DNA of 64,000 nucleotides from an uncultured Pseudomonas sp. (GCF_913774235.1 NZ_CAJYDW010000005.1:124001-188000); one strand, 5' to 3'. Shown: positions 52,424 to 60,931, counted from the first letter of the stretch. The notes: a model not told the origin generated them from the sequence alone. Program-made: numbers and translations.

Positions 52424-52533
52424 TGCTTCGTTGAAAAACCCTTCGGAATGCTCATTTACCAGTCGTAAACTCCGCTTCCTCAGAATTTTTCGCCTCGCCT
52501 GACCGTCGCTCGGCGACTTTTCGTACAGAACCT
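52391..52533. mobile_element. 143-bp MITE-like element overlapping the MFS stop codon
   Basis: AGGTCCAGTACGAAAAGT (52391-52408) and ACTTTTCGTACAGAACCT (52516-52533) are inverted repeats, 16 of 18 matching. The interior TTCGGAATGCTCATTTACC, TCGTAAACTCCGCTTCCTCAG and TTTTTCGCCT matches the 26266-26405 element in reverse orientation with few changes. The right end lies next to the AGGAGAA ribosome binding site of mtnB. Confidence 0.75.
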
Positions 52534-52546
52534 AGGAGAACCCTCC

Positions 52547-53161
52547 ATGATCCAGCAGCGTGAGCAACTGGCCCAGGAAATCATCGACGCCGGTCGCTTC
52601 CTCTATGGTCGCGGCTGGTCGCCGGCCACCAGCAGCAACTACTCGGTACGGCTGTCCGACAGTCGTCTGCTGCTGACCGTCTCCGGCAAGCACAAGGGCC
52701 AGTTGGAGCTGGACGACGTCCTCGCCACCGACCTCGACGGTACCCCGCTGGAAGCGAAGAAGCCCTCCGCGGAGACGGCGTTGCACACCCAGCTCTATCG
52801 CTGGCAACCCGAGATCGGCGCCGTGCTGCACACCCATTCGGTGAACTCCACGGTGCTCTCCCGCGAACTCCAAGGCGACCGCCTGCTGTTGGAAGGCTAT
52901 GAGTTGCAGAAGGCGTTGCATGGCGTCACCACCCACGAGGTGCGGGTGGAGGTGCCGGTGTTCGACAACGACCAGGACATCCCACGCCTGGCCGACCAGG
53001 TACAGACCTGGCTCGACGTGCATCCCGACTGCGTGGGGTACCTGATCCGCGGCCACGGCCTCTATACTTGGGGGCCGCGCATGGCCGATGCCCTGCGTCA
53101 CGTGGAAGCCTTCGAATTCCTCTTCGAGTGCGAACTCAAGACCCGGAGCCTGCGAGCATGA
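52547..53161 (+). CDS. mtnB: Methylthioribulose-1-phosphate dehydratase MtnB
   Basis: A 204-aa class II aldolase-fold enzyme of the methionine salvage pathway. It dehydrates 5-methylthioribulose-1-phosphate. The zinc-binding HTHS motif (GAVLHTHSVNSTVLS) is near residue 96, followed by LLEGYELQKALHGVTTHE, and the third metal His is in YLIRGHGLYTWGP near 167. A GGAGAACCCTCC ribosome binding site precedes the ATG, partly adjacent to the MITE end. It starts the mtnB-mtnD-mtnC operon, and mtnD starts inside its stop codon. mtnA is not in the window. Confidence 0.95.
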   Translation: MIQQREQLAQEIIDAGRFLYGRGWSPATSSNYSVRLSDSRLLLTVSGKHKGQLELDDVLATDLDGTPLEAKKPSAETALHTQLYRWQPEIGAVLHTHSVNSTVLSRELQGDRLLLEGYELQKALHGVTTHEVRVEVPVFDNDQDIPRLADQVQTWLDVHPDCVGYLIRGHGLYTWGPRMADALRHVEAFEFLFECELKTRSLRA

Positions 53162-53709
53162 GCCGACTGACCGTCTATCACGATGCCGAACCCAATCAGC
53201 CGCTGAAGGTGATCAGCGACGGCGAGCACATCGCCGCCACCCTGGCCGAGGTCGGGGTGCGTTTCGAGCGCTGGCAGGCCTCCGCCCCGGTGGCGCCCGG
53301 CGCCAGCCAGGAGGAGGTGATCGCCGCCTACCGGCCGGAGATCGACCGCCTGATCGAAGAGCGCGGTTACCAGACCGTCGACGTCATCAGCATGCATCCC
53401 GAGCATCCGCAGAAGGATGCCTTGCGTGCCAAGTTCCTCGAAGAGCACCGCCACAACGAAGACGAGGTGCGCTTCTTCGTCGCCGGCCAGGGGCTCTTCA
53501 CCCTGCACATCGATGATCACGTCTACGCCGTGCTCTGCGAGAAGAACGACCTCATCTCGGTGCCGGCCGGTACGCCGCACTGGTTCGATATGAGCGAATC
53601 GCCGTCCTTCGTCGCCATCCGCCTGTTCGACAATCCCGACGGCTGGGTCGCCCACTTCACCGGCGTCGACATCGCCCGGCGCTTCCCCCGTCTGGAGGTC
53701 GAGGCGTGA
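53158..53709 (+). CDS. mtnD: Acireductone dioxygenase MtnD (ARD)
   Basis: A 183-aa cupin-type metalloenzyme. It oxidises acireductone to 4-methylthio-2-oxobutanoate and formate with iron, or to a different set of products with nickel. Ligands: [16 protein letters not shown] near residue 98 (two His and Glu) and the last His in [15 protein letters not shown] near 140. Start at 53158 ([13 protein letters not shown]) overlaps the mtnB stop, and mtnC's GTG overlaps its own stop. Length matches bacterial ARD (about 180 aa). Confidence 0.95.
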   Translation: MSRLTVYHDAEPNQPLKVISDGEHIAATLAEVGVRFERWQASAPVAPGASQEEVIAAYRPEIDRLIEERGYQTVDVISMHPEHPQKDALRAKFLEEHRHNEDEVRFFVAGQGLFTLHIDDHVYAVLCEKNDLISVPAGTPHWFDMSESPSFVAIRLFDNPDGWVAHFTGVDIARRFPRLEVEA

Positions 53710-54392
53710 CCATCAAGGGCATCCTCACCGATATCGAGGGCACCACCAGTGCCGTGAGTTTCGTCTTCGACGTGCTCTTTCCCTATGCCCGCGAACATCT
53801 GCCGGCCTATGTCCGCGCCCATGCCGGGGAGCCCGCGGTGGCCGAACAGCTCGATGCCGTGCGCGCCGAAGCCGGCGAGCTGGACGCCGACCTGGAGCGG
53901 GTGATCGCCATCCTGCTGGAATGGCTCGCCGCCGATCGCAAGGCCACGCCGCTCAAGGCCCTGCAGGGTCAGGTATGGGAGGAGGGCTATCGCGCCGGGA
54001 CGCTGAAGGGCCACGTCTACCCCGACGCCGTCCAGGCGTTGCGCCAGTGGCACGCCGCCGGGCTGCCGCTGTACGTCTATTCCTCCGGTTCGGTGCAGGC
54101 GCAGAAGCTGATCTTCGGCTGCTCCGAACACGGCGATCTCACGCCGTTGTTTTCCGGATATTTCGATACCCTGACCGGCGGCAAACGCGAGCCTGCGTCC
54201 TATGCGCGCATCGCTTCGGCCACCACCCACGCGCCGGCGGAGCTGCTGTTCCTGTCCGACGTGGTGGAAGAGCTGGACGCCGCGCGCCAGGCGGGCCTGC
54301 CGACCTGTGGCCTGGTCCGCGCCGGTGGCCAGCTGGGCGACCACCCCTGCGTTGCGTCCTTCGCCGACATCGATCTGGCTCGCTTCGGTTGA
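53706..54392 (+). CDS. mtnC: Enolase-phosphatase E1 MtnC
   Basis: A 228-aa HAD-superfamily enzyme that enolises and dephosphorylates 2,3-diketo-5-methylthiopentyl-1-phosphate. The HAD motifs are [23 protein letters not shown] (motif I, residue 8), [17 protein letters not shown] near 122 (motif II) and [19 protein letters not shown] near 185 (motif III). The start is GTG at 53706, overlapping the mtnD stop, which fits the tight mtnB-D-C packing; no ATG lies near. The length agrees with known E1 enzymes. It is the last gene of the operon. Confidence 0.95.
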   Translation: MTIKGILTDIEGTTSAVSFVFDVLFPYAREHLPAYVRAHAGEPAVAEQLDAVRAEAGELDADLERVIAILLEWLAADRKATPLKALQGQVWEEGYRAGTLKGHVYPDAVQALRQWHAAGLPLYVYSSGSVQAQKLIFGCSEHGDLTPLFSGYFDTLTGGKREPASYARIASATTHAPAELLFLSDVVEELDAARQAGLPTCGLVRAGGQLGDHPCVASFADIDLARFG

Positions 54393-54494
54393 GCGCCTGG
54401 CCGGCGCCGCTGCCCAAGCGAGCCGGCCGAACTAGCCGCCGTCGTCGCCAGTCCCAAGTGACGAGACCTGTGTCCTCGTAACGGGAGTCGCGAC

Positions 54495-54710
54495 ATGATC
54501 AATTCCACCATTGGCGGTGTACTGGGCTTCATCGTCTTCCTGCTCGACATCTGGGCCATCGTCAACGTCATCCGCAGCGACAGCACCAACAACGCCAAGA
54601 TTGGCTGGACGGTGCTCATCATCGTGCTGCCGGTGATCGGCCTGATCGCCTGGGCGGCTGCCGGCCCGCGCGGTAATCGCTCGGCCACCGCGCCCACCCA
54701 CAAGGGGTAG
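54495..54710 (+). CDS. Small PLDc_N-domain membrane protein
   Basis: A 71-aa protein with two hydrophobic helices: GGVLGFIVFLLDIWAIVNVIRSD and KIGWTVLIIVLPVIGLIAWAAAGPRG. This is the phospholipase D N-terminal (PLDc_N) domain found as a stand-alone small membrane protein in many bacteria. The GxxxW-VLIIVLPVIGLIxW pattern is characteristic. An AACGGGAG ribosome binding site lies 8 bases upstream. It is followed by a hairpin and then speE. The function of the family is not established. Confidence 0.85.
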   Translation: MINSTIGGVLGFIVFLLDIWAIVNVIRSDSTNNAKIGWTVLIIVLPVIGLIAWAAAGPRGNRSATAPTHKG

Positions 54711-54749
54711 GCTGCACAGCGCTGGAGCCTGTCACATCCAGCTCTTACA

Positions 54750-54772
54750 ATGCCCGGCTTTTGGCCGGGCAT
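54750..54772 (+). terminator. Hairpin before speE
   Basis: ATGCCCGGC and GCCGGGCAT form a perfect 9-bp stem with a 5-base loop, 39 bases after the PLDc_N gene and 34 before speE. A short, interrupted T-rich stretch follows (CGTTCGTTTC), so it is a moderate terminator. Confidence 0.6.
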
Positions 54773-54806
54773 CGTTCGTTTCGGCCTGCCACCTGCGGAG
54801 AGCGAC

Positions 54807-55658
54807 ATGAGCGACTATCTGGAAACCCTTTACGACGGCTACGGCCAGAGATTCACCGTCGAACGCCTGCTCCACGAGGTGCGCACCGAGCATCAGCACC
54901 TGGTGATCTTCCAGAACGCCGTGCTGGGCAAGGTGATGGCCCTGGATGGCGTCATCCAGACCACCGAGGCCGACGAGTTCATCTATCACGAGATGCTCAC
55001 CCACGTACCCCTGCTGGCCCATCCGGCACCAAAGCGGGTCCTGATCATCGGCGGTGGCGACGGCGGCATCCTGCGCGAAGTGGCCAAGCACCGCGGTGTC
55101 GAGCACATCACCATGGTCGAGATCGACGGCTCCGTGGTGGAGATGTGCAAGGAACACTTCCCCGGTCATTCCGCGGGTGCCTTCGACGATCCGCGGCTGA
55201 ACCTGGTGATCGACGACGGCATGAACTTCGTCGCCAACACCACCGAGCGCTACGACGTCATCATCTCCGACTCCACCGATCCCATCGGCCCGGCCGAGGT
55301 GTTGTTCTCGGAGAACTTCTACCAGGCCTGCCATCGCTGCCTGAACGACGGCGGCGTGATGGTCGCCCAGAACGGCACGCCCTTCCTGCAACTGGACGAG
55401 GTCAAGACCACCGCCAGTCGCATGGCCGGGCTGTTCGCCGACTGGCACTTTTATCTGTCGGCGGTGCCTACCTACATAGGGGGCGTCATGACCCTCGCCT
55501 GGGGCAGCAAGGACACGACCTTGCGTCGGCAGAGTGCCGAAACCCTGGCGCAGCGCTACAGTGATATAGGCATCCAGACCCGTTACTACACCCCGGAGCT
55601 GCATGCTGCTGCCTTTGCTCTACCTCGATACGTGCTGGAGGCCATCGGCAAGGCGTAA
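54807..55658 (+). CDS. speE: Spermidine synthase
   Basis: A 283-aa aminopropyltransferase that joins putrescine and decarboxylated S-adenosylmethionine to make spermidine and methylthioadenosine. It has the family pattern YLETLYDGYGQRFTVERLLHEVRTEHQHLVIFQNAVLGKVMALDGVIQTTEADEFIYHEML, RVLIIGGGDGGILREVAKH near residue 80 and YDVIISDSTDPIGPAEVLF near 150. The methylthioadenosine by-product is recycled by the methionine salvage pathway, whose mtn genes lie just upstream. The start at 54807 follows CGGAG. Length is normal (E. coli 288 aa). Confidence 0.95.
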   Translation: MSDYLETLYDGYGQRFTVERLLHEVRTEHQHLVIFQNAVLGKVMALDGVIQTTEADEFIYHEMLTHVPLLAHPAPKRVLIIGGGDGGILREVAKHRGVEHITMVEIDGSVVEMCKEHFPGHSAGAFDDPRLNLVIDDGMNFVANTTERYDVIISDSTDPIGPAEVLFSENFYQACHRCLNDGGVMVAQNGTPFLQLDEVKTTASRMAGLFADWHFYLSAVPTYIGGVMTLAWGSKDTTLRRQSAETLAQRYSDIGIQTRYYTPELHAAAFALPRYVLEAIGKA

Positions 55659-55761
55659 GCCCTGGCGGTCGCGGCACCCTTCGAGTTCTCAGCCGCGACT
55701 CGGCGGGCGTCGGTACGACGTCCCGTCGAGAAGATCATCCGAACCAGAGGAGGGAAGTCCT

Positions 55762-56103
55762 ATGTCCTTGTCGTTTGCCGATGATGTGAGCTTGAACCTG
55801 CTGCAGCGGATGAAGGAGGGCGGTTTCGACTTCGCCCGCTTCCACCCGATCGACTTCTTCGCCATCTTCGCCGACGAACGCAGGGCCCGCCTGGCGGCGG
55901 ACCAGTTCCATGGCGAGTCCCTCAACACCCAGGTGATGCCCCACGAGGACGGTGGTTGGCATCTGCAGGTCAGCAAGGTGATGTTCGCCACCCATGCCAC
56001 CATCGATGACTTCGAAAGCGATCTCGAAGCCGTGGTATTACCGCTCGGTGGTCAGCTGGACGGCTGGGGTGTCACCCAGGAAGTCACCCGTACCCACGCC
56101 TGA
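55762..56103 (+). CDS. RNase E inhibitor RraB-family protein
   Basis: A 113-aa protein of the RraB family, which binds RNase E and modulates mRNA decay in E. coli. The pattern FDFARFHPIDFFAIFADERRARLAADQF followed by GGWHLQVSKVMFATHATIDDFESDLEAVVLPLGGQLDGWGV is the family fold, including the final GWGV. The start at 55762 follows GAGGAGGGAAGTCC, a strong ribosome binding site. An in-frame ATG at 55603 is within speE and is rejected. It has its own intrinsic terminator, so it is probably expressed alone or as a tail of speE. Whether it binds RNase E here is inference. Confidence 0.87.
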   Translation: MSLSFADDVSLNLLQRMKEGGFDFARFHPIDFFAIFADERRARLAADQFHGESLNTQVMPHEDGGWHLQVSKVMFATHATIDDFESDLEAVVLPLGGQLDGWGVTQEVTRTHA

Positions 56104-56115
56104 TCCGTTCTCCTC

Positions 56116-56154
56116 GCAACCGGGCTGCCGCGAGGCAGTGCCGGTTGCTTTTTG
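56116..56154 (+). terminator. Intrinsic terminator after the RraB-type gene
   Basis: GCAACCGG and CCGGTTGC outer arms with an inner CTGCC-GCGA-GGCAG stem, followed by a U-run (TTTTTT region at 56149-56154), 12 bases after the stop codon. Confidence 0.9.
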
Positions 56155-56312
56155 CCGTTCCTCCTCCCACCTGGCACCGCACTTTCCGCGGCGCGCACCG
56201 TCTTAGCCACAACACCGGAACGTAACGGTGCACGGGCAATGCAGCGTGCCTGAATCTGGTGCAGGGTCGAACCGCCGGGCTGGCGAAGTCCAGGGTTTGA
56301 CGGCTTGCGCTC

Positions 56313-56328
56313 TGGCACGCGGCTTGCG
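56313..56328 (+). promoter_or_regulatory. Sigma54 (RpoN) promoter of the Anbu operon
   Basis: TGGCACG (56313-56319), a 4-base spacer and TTGCG (56324-56328) match the sigma54 consensus TGGCACG-N4-TTGC(A/T) in all but the last base. The predicted start site is near 56339, 22 bases before the ATG. A TGGTGCA half-site at 56257-56263 might bind an NtrC-type enhancer protein, but this is weak. No other promoter was seen in the 56155-56360 gap. Confidence 0.75.
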
Positions 56329-56360
56329 ACGCTCGCTAGGCGAGTGATAAGGAGATCGGC

Positions 56361-57770
56361 ATGAGCCGCCCACTGTATAACGAGATGTATGACGTCCAGG
56401 CGCAGTGTCGGCCGCATTATGGTCGCTATGCCAAATGGCTGAGTGAAACCCCCCCTGAACTCCTGGCCCAGCGGCGCCGTGAAGCCGACCTGCTGTTCCA
56501 CCGTGCCGGCATCACCTTCACCCTCTACGGGGACGAGCAGGGCACGGAACGCCTGATTCCCTTCGACGCCCTGCCGCGGGCGATTCCCGCCAGCGAATGG
56601 CAGGTCATCGAGCGTGGCTGCATCCAGCGCGTTCAGGCGCTGAACCTGTTCCTCCACGACCTCTATCACGACCAGCGCATCATCAAGGCCGGGGTCATTC
56701 CGGCCGAACAGGTGTTGGCCAACGACCAGTACCAGCTGGCGATGCAGGGGCTGGACCTGCCCAATGGCATCTATGCCCACATCGCCGGGGTCGACCTGGT
56801 GCGCGATGGCGATGGCGCCTACTACGTGCTCGAAGACAACCTGCGCACCCCGAGCGGGGTGTCCTACATGCTCGAGAACCGCAAGATGATGATGCGGTTG
56901 TTCCCCGAGCTGTTCACCCTGGAGCGCATCGCCCCCATCGATCACTATCCCAACCTGCTGCTGGACACCCTGCGCAGCTCCACCCCGGTCAACAACCCGA
57001 CGGTAGCGGTGCTCACCCCGGGACGCTTCAACAGCGCCTACTTCGAACACGCCTTCCTGGCCCGGGAGATGGGCGTGGAACTGGTCGAAGGCGCCGATCT
57101 GCTGGTGCGCGACGAGCAGGTGTTCATGCGTACCACCTCGGGCTTCCAGAAGGTCGACGTCATCTATCGCCGCCTGGACGACGCCTTCCTCGATCCGTTG
57201 GCGTTCAACCCGGACTCCATGCTCGGCGTCCCCGGGCTGCTGGCCGCCTACCGGGCGGGCAACGTCATCCTGGCCAACGCCATCGGCACCGGGGTGGCCG
57301 ACGACAAGTCGATCTATCCCTATGTACCGGAGATGATCCGCTTTTACCTGAGCGAAGAGCCCATCCTCTACAACGTGCCCACCTGGCAGTGCCGCAAGCC
57401 GGAGGAGCTGTCACACGTGCTGGCCAACCTGCCCGAGCTGGTGGTCAAGGAGGTCCATGGCTCCGGCGGCTACGGCATGCTGGTCGGTCCCGCGGCCACC
57501 GCCGCCGAGATCGAACTCTTCCGCGCCAGGCTCAAGGCCAACCCCAGCGCCTACATCGCCCAGCCGACGCTGTCGCTGTCCACCTGCCCGACCTTCGTCG
57601 AGAACGGCATTGCCCCGCGCCACATCGACCTGCGGCCCTTCGTACTGTCCGGTCGCAAGACGCGCCTGGTGCCCGGTGGCCTGACCCGGGTCGCGCTGCG
57701 CGAAGGTTCCCTGGTGGTGAACTCGTCCCAAGGCGGCGGCACCAAGGACACCTGGGTGGTCCAGGACTAG
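56361..57770 (+). CDS. Circularly permuted ATP-grasp protein (DUF404/DUF407)
   Basis: A 469-aa protein of the circularly permuted ATP-grasp family, related to glutathionylspermidine-synthase-like peptide ligases. Landmarks: YNEMYDVQAQCRPHYGRYAKWLSE at residue 5, GIYAHIAGVDLVRDGDGAYYVLEDNLRTPSGVSYMLENR near 135-175 (acidic residues for metal and the LRTPSG signature), TVAVLTPGRFNSAYFEHAFLAREMGVELVEGADL near 215 and VVKEVHGSGGYGMLVGPAA near 360. It is the first gene after the sigma54-type promoter. The family is found with alpha-E, transglutaminase-like and Anbu genes; the ligated product is unknown. Confidence 0.93.
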   Translation: MSRPLYNEMYDVQAQCRPHYGRYAKWLSETPPELLAQRRREADLLFHRAGITFTLYGDEQGTERLIPFDALPRAIPASEWQVIERGCIQRVQALNLFLHDLYHDQRIIKAGVIPAEQVLANDQYQLAMQGLDLPNGIYAHIAGVDLVRDGDGAYYVLEDNLRTPSGVSYMLENRKMMMRLFPELFTLERIAPIDHYPNLLLDTLRSSTPVNNPTVAVLTPGRFNSAYFEHAFLAREMGVELVEGADLLVRDEQVFMRTTSGFQKVDVIYRRLDDAFLDPLAFNPDSMLGVPGLLAAYRAGNVILANAIGTGVADDKSIYPYVPEMIRFYLSEEPILYNVPTWQCRKPEELSHVLANLPELVVKEVHGSGGYGMLVGPAATAAEIELFRARLKANPSAYIAQPTLSLSTCPTFVENGIAPRHIDLRPFVLSGRKTRLVPGGLTRVALREGSLVVNSSQGGGTKDTWVVQD

Positions 57771-57832
57771 ACCGCCATGAATCAGTGGCCGCTACGGCGG
57801 CCCCGCAAGGACTTTTGAAAGGCGACCCCACC

Positions 57833-58786
57833 ATGTTGAGTCGTACCGCTGCCGATCTGTACTGGATGTCCCGCAACCTGGAGCGCGCCGAGAATCTCGC
57901 GCGGATGCTGGACGTCAGCTATTCACTGTCGATGATGCCGCAGAGCGGGCAGGGGGGAGGGCTGGACGAACTGGCCATGCCCCTGCTGATCACCGGTACC
58001 CTGGACGACTACCGGGAAAAACACGGCGCCCTGCATCCCGAGCAATTGCTGCACTTCTTCGCCCTCGACGAACGCAATCCCGGCAGCATCTATTGCTGCC
58101 TGCAGGCGGCTCGCGCCAACGCCCACGCCGTGCGCGGTCGCATCACCGCCGACATGTGGGAGAACGTCAACGCTACCTGGCTGGAGATGCGCGAGATCGC
58201 CGTCACCGGCCTGATCCGCTTCGGTATCAGCCGCTTCTGCGAATGGGTCAAGGAGCGCTCCCACCTGTTCCGTGGTGCCACCGTCGGCACCATCATGAGG
58301 AATGATGCCTACCGCTTCATTCGCCTGGGCACCTTCGTCGAACGCGCCGACAACACCTTGCGCATGCTCGATGCGCGCTACCAGGTACTAGGGGAAGAGG
58401 AAGCCGAAGCCATCAGTGACTCCTCGGCGCGCGGCTTCTATCAGTGGAGCGCCCTGCTGCGCGCGCTGAGCGCCTTCGAGGCCTACACCGAGCTGTATCG
58501 CGATGCCCTCAACGTGCGCAACGGTGCCGAGTTGCTGTTGTTGAAGGAAGACCTGCCGCGCTCGCTGCTGTCCTGCGTGATCGAACTGCACCGCGTCCTG
58601 GCCAGCCTGCCGGGCGAGAACGGTCGTGAGGCCAAGCGCCTGGCCGCCGGCCTCGAGGCCCGACTGCGCTATACCAGCATCGACGAGGTGCTGGGAGAAG
58701 GCCTGCATCCCTGGATCGGCGATTTCATCGTCCACATCCGCCAGCTTGGCAGCGCCATCAACACCGCTTACCTGGAGACCGTATGA
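57833..58786 (+). CDS. Alpha-E domain protein (DUF403)
   Basis: A 317-aa all-helical alpha-E protein, a family that always accompanies the circularly permuted ATP-grasp enzymes. The family start LSRTAADLYWMSRNLERAENLARMLDVSYSL is exact; later LGTFVERADNTLRMLDARYQ and the C-terminal HIRQLGSAINTAYLETV follow. The start at 57833 (62 bases after the ATP-grasp gene) is preceded by GAAAGGCG at a normal distance. The transglutaminase gene overlaps its stop. It probably acts as a partner in peptide ligation; no catalytic residue can be named. Confidence 0.92.
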   Translation: MLSRTAADLYWMSRNLERAENLARMLDVSYSLSMMPQSGQGGGLDELAMPLLITGTLDDYREKHGALHPEQLLHFFALDERNPGSIYCCLQAARANAHAVRGRITADMWENVNATWLEMREIAVTGLIRFGISRFCEWVKERSHLFRGATVGTIMRNDAYRFIRLGTFVERADNTLRMLDARYQVLGEEEAEAISDSSARGFYQWSALLRALSAFEAYTELYRDALNVRNGAELLLLKEDLPRSLLSCVIELHRVLASLPGENGREAKRLAAGLEARLRYTSIDEVLGEGLHPWIGDFIVHIRQLGSAINTAYLETV

Positions 58787-59586
58787 GACTCGCGATCCAC
58801 CATGAAACGCTGTATCGCTATGCCGACCAAGTCCGGGCGAGCATCCAGTACCTGCGGCTCACGCCCCAGTGTGACGCTCACCAGAAGATTCTGGACTGGG
58901 AGCTGTCGCTGCCGCGTCCGGCCCGTGCCCAGCGCGATCCCTTCGGCAACATCCTGCACGTGTTGACCCTGGACACCCCGCACGACGCCATCACCATCAC
59001 CGCCAGCGGCCAGGTGGAGATCGATGAAGACTTCGAGTCCGAGCCTTGCCAGGCCTCGCCCTTTCCCTTCCTGCGCCAGACCCGGCTGACCGAGGCCGAC
59101 GAGGCCCTGGCGGACTTCGCCCGCGAGGTCTGTGACGGCAAGCGGGATCGTGCAGCCTTGATCCAGCTCATGGAGCGACTGCACGAGCGCATGGCCTATC
59201 TGCCTGGCTCCACCGAGGTGGATGGCAACGCCGCCCAGGCCTTCGCCAAGGGTGCTGGCGTCTGCCAGGACCACGCCCATGCCTTCCTCGCCTGCGCCCG
59301 CAGCCTGGGCATCCCGGCGCGCTACGTGTCGGGCTACCTGTGCACCGATGACAGCGAGCACCTGTCCAGCCATGCCTGGGCCGAAGCCTGGCACGACGGC
59401 GCCTGGTACAGCTACGACGTCACCAACCGCCTGGCTCGTCCGGAACGGCACCTGCGGCTGGCCATCGGCCTGGATTACCTGGACGCCTGCCCGGTGCGTG
59501 GCATGCGCCGCGGCGGCGGGGTGGAGCAGATGGAAGCCAAGGTGCTGGTCGAGCCCCTGCAGCAGGTGCAGCAACAGCAACAATAA
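58783..59586 (+). CDS. Transglutaminase-like cysteine protease
   Basis: A 267-aa protein of the bacterial transglutaminase-like family. The N-terminal domain (LAIHHETLYRYADQVRASIQYLRLTPQ) is typical of this operon type. The catalytic triad is visible: Cys in AKGAGVCQDHAHAFLACARSLGIPARYVSGY near residue 160, His in SSHAWAEAWHDG near 200 and Asp in WYSYDVTNRL near 215. It starts inside the alpha-E stop. The C-terminal tail is glutamine-rich (QQVQQQQQ), an unusual but harmless feature. It probably hydrolyses amide bonds of a peptide made by the ATP-grasp enzyme. Confidence 0.92.
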   Translation: MRLAIHHETLYRYADQVRASIQYLRLTPQCDAHQKILDWELSLPRPARAQRDPFGNILHVLTLDTPHDAITITASGQVEIDEDFESEPCQASPFPFLRQTRLTEADEALADFAREVCDGKRDRAALIQLMERLHERMAYLPGSTEVDGNAAQAFAKGAGVCQDHAHAFLACARSLGIPARYVSGYLCTDDSEHLSSHAWAEAWHDGAWYSYDVTNRLARPERHLRLAIGLDYLDACPVRGMRRGGGVEQMEAKVLVEPLQQVQQQQQ

Positions 59587-59699
59587 TCTGCGACAGTTAT
59601 CCGAGGAGACGAGGCCGCCACTGTGCGGCCTCGTCGTCTGGCGGTGCGGCTCGTGGCCGTCAGAGCTACGGCAATCCGTCTTTTCCGCCCGAGGTTCGC

Positions 59700-60437
59700 A
59701 TGACCTATTGCGTCGCCATGAAGCTGCACGACGGCCTGGTGTTCGTCGCCGATTCCCGGACCAACGCCGGCGTCGACAACATCGCCACCTTTCGCAAACT
59801 GCATCTGTTCAACGTGCCCGGTGAACGCCTGATCGCCATCCAGTCGGCGGGTAACCTGGCCACCTCCCAGGCGGTGATCAGTCTCTTGCGCCAGCGGCTG
59901 GACAGCGAGCACGCCAACCTGCACGACGTACCCACCCTGAACCACGCGGCCGTGCTGCTCGGGCAGACCCTGAGAGAGGTTCTGCAGCGAGAAGCCCAGG
60001 ACGCTCCCAGTGGCCACGGTCTCGACCTGAGTTGCTCATTCCTGCTGGGGGGCCAGATCAAGGGGGCGGAGCCGGAGCTGTTCAACATCTATCCCCACGG
60101 CAACTTCATCAGCGCCACCGAGGACACGCCCTTCTTCCAGATCGGTGAGAGCAAATACGGCAAACCCATCCTGGATCGCGCCCTGACCTTCGATACGCCG
60201 CTCGAGGAGGCGCTGCGCTGCGCGCTGCTGTCCTTCGACGCGACGATACGCAGCAATCTGTCCGTCGGCCTGCCGCTGGACCTGGTGGTTCTGCCGCGGG
60301 ATCGACTCGAGCGGGTGAACAGCCACCGCATTGACGAGCAGGATGACTATTTCCTGGAGCTGCGCCGGGGTTGGGGTGAGGGGCTACGCGATCTGCTCGC
60401 GGCCCTGCCAGCACCTCCCGGCGATTACTGGCGCTGA
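59700..60437 (+). CDS. Anbu (ancestral beta-subunit) proteasome-like peptidase
   Basis: A 245-aa member of the Anbu family, a bacterial relative of the proteasome beta-subunit and HslV. After Met comes Thr2, the expected N-terminal nucleophile (TYCVAMKLHDGLVFVADSRTNAGVDNI); FADSRTNAG-like DSRTNAG and SFLLGGQIKG near residue 115 match family members, and IGESKYGKPILDRALTFDTPLEEALRCALLSFDATIRSNLSVGLPLDLVVL near 155-205 is the diagnostic second half. Anbu forms large ring or lock-washer assemblies. It is 113 bases downstream of the transglutaminase gene, in the same direction, as the last member of the operon. Confidence 0.93.
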   Translation: MTYCVAMKLHDGLVFVADSRTNAGVDNIATFRKLHLFNVPGERLIAIQSAGNLATSQAVISLLRQRLDSEHANLHDVPTLNHAAVLLGQTLREVLQREAQDAPSGHGLDLSCSFLLGGQIKGAEPELFNIYPHGNFISATEDTPFFQIGESKYGKPILDRALTFDTPLEEALRCALLSFDATIRSNLSVGLPLDLVVLPRDRLERVNSHRIDEQDDYFLELRRGWGEGLRDLLAALPAPPGDYWR

Positions 60438-60441
60438 GGGA

Positions 60442-60543
60442 TCAGCCGAAGAACCGCGATAGATTGGGGATGACCAGCACCACGGTGGTGACAATGAGCA
60501 CGAAACTCGCCTGGCGCCACTTGGGAATGGGATTCTTGAACAT
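60442..60543 (-). CDS. 33-aa putative single-pass membrane protein
   Basis: A short frame, ATG to TGA, encoding a basic start (FKNPIPKWRQA), one membrane helix (SFVLIVTTVVLVIPNL) and SRFFG. The positive charges before the helix predict the N-terminus inside. AAAGG lies 10 bases before the ATG. It converges on the Anbu gene with only 4 bases between stop codons. The regular amphipathic design makes coding likely, but the size leaves room for chance. No family is recognised. Confidence 0.5.
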   Translation of the reverse strand: MFKNPIPKWRQASFVLIVTTVVLVIPNLSRFFG

Positions 60544-60902
60544 GACTTGGGGGCCTTTATTGTTAGCTGTTTGAAGCCTTCACGTCTTCCGGGGAGAGCG
60601 CTTGCGCAAGAACGGCATGCAGCTACTGATACCCGCAGGCTTGAGCACTATCCAGTAGCTATAGAACATAAATTTCAGTTTTGTGGCGGTTCCCGACCGG
60701 CCGGTTATCAAAAATGTCGCTCCGACTGATTTCTTCCATGATTTCAGTCGATTACAGAATCGCGTGCGACGCTACCGTTGGTCGGGGTCTTGTTCGTCAC
60801 TGCACCGGGCGGTGGCGACCGACCGGTCATCCCGTGAACGGTCCTTAGGCGACCTCTCTCCAGCTTCCTCGTGCAAATGCATGAATAGATTGAAGAAAAA
60901 GC

Positions 60903-60931
60903 TTGCCATCGAAAACGCCTTTGCCTATAGT
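60903..60931 (+). promoter_or_regulatory. Promoter of tRNA-Ser
   Basis: TTGCCA (60903-60908), 17 bases, then TATAGT (60926-60931) form a near-consensus sigma70 promoter. It lies 42 bases upstream of the tRNA 5' end. The rest of the 60544-60902 gap is AT-richer than its surroundings and holds no recognisable gene. Confidence 0.8.
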
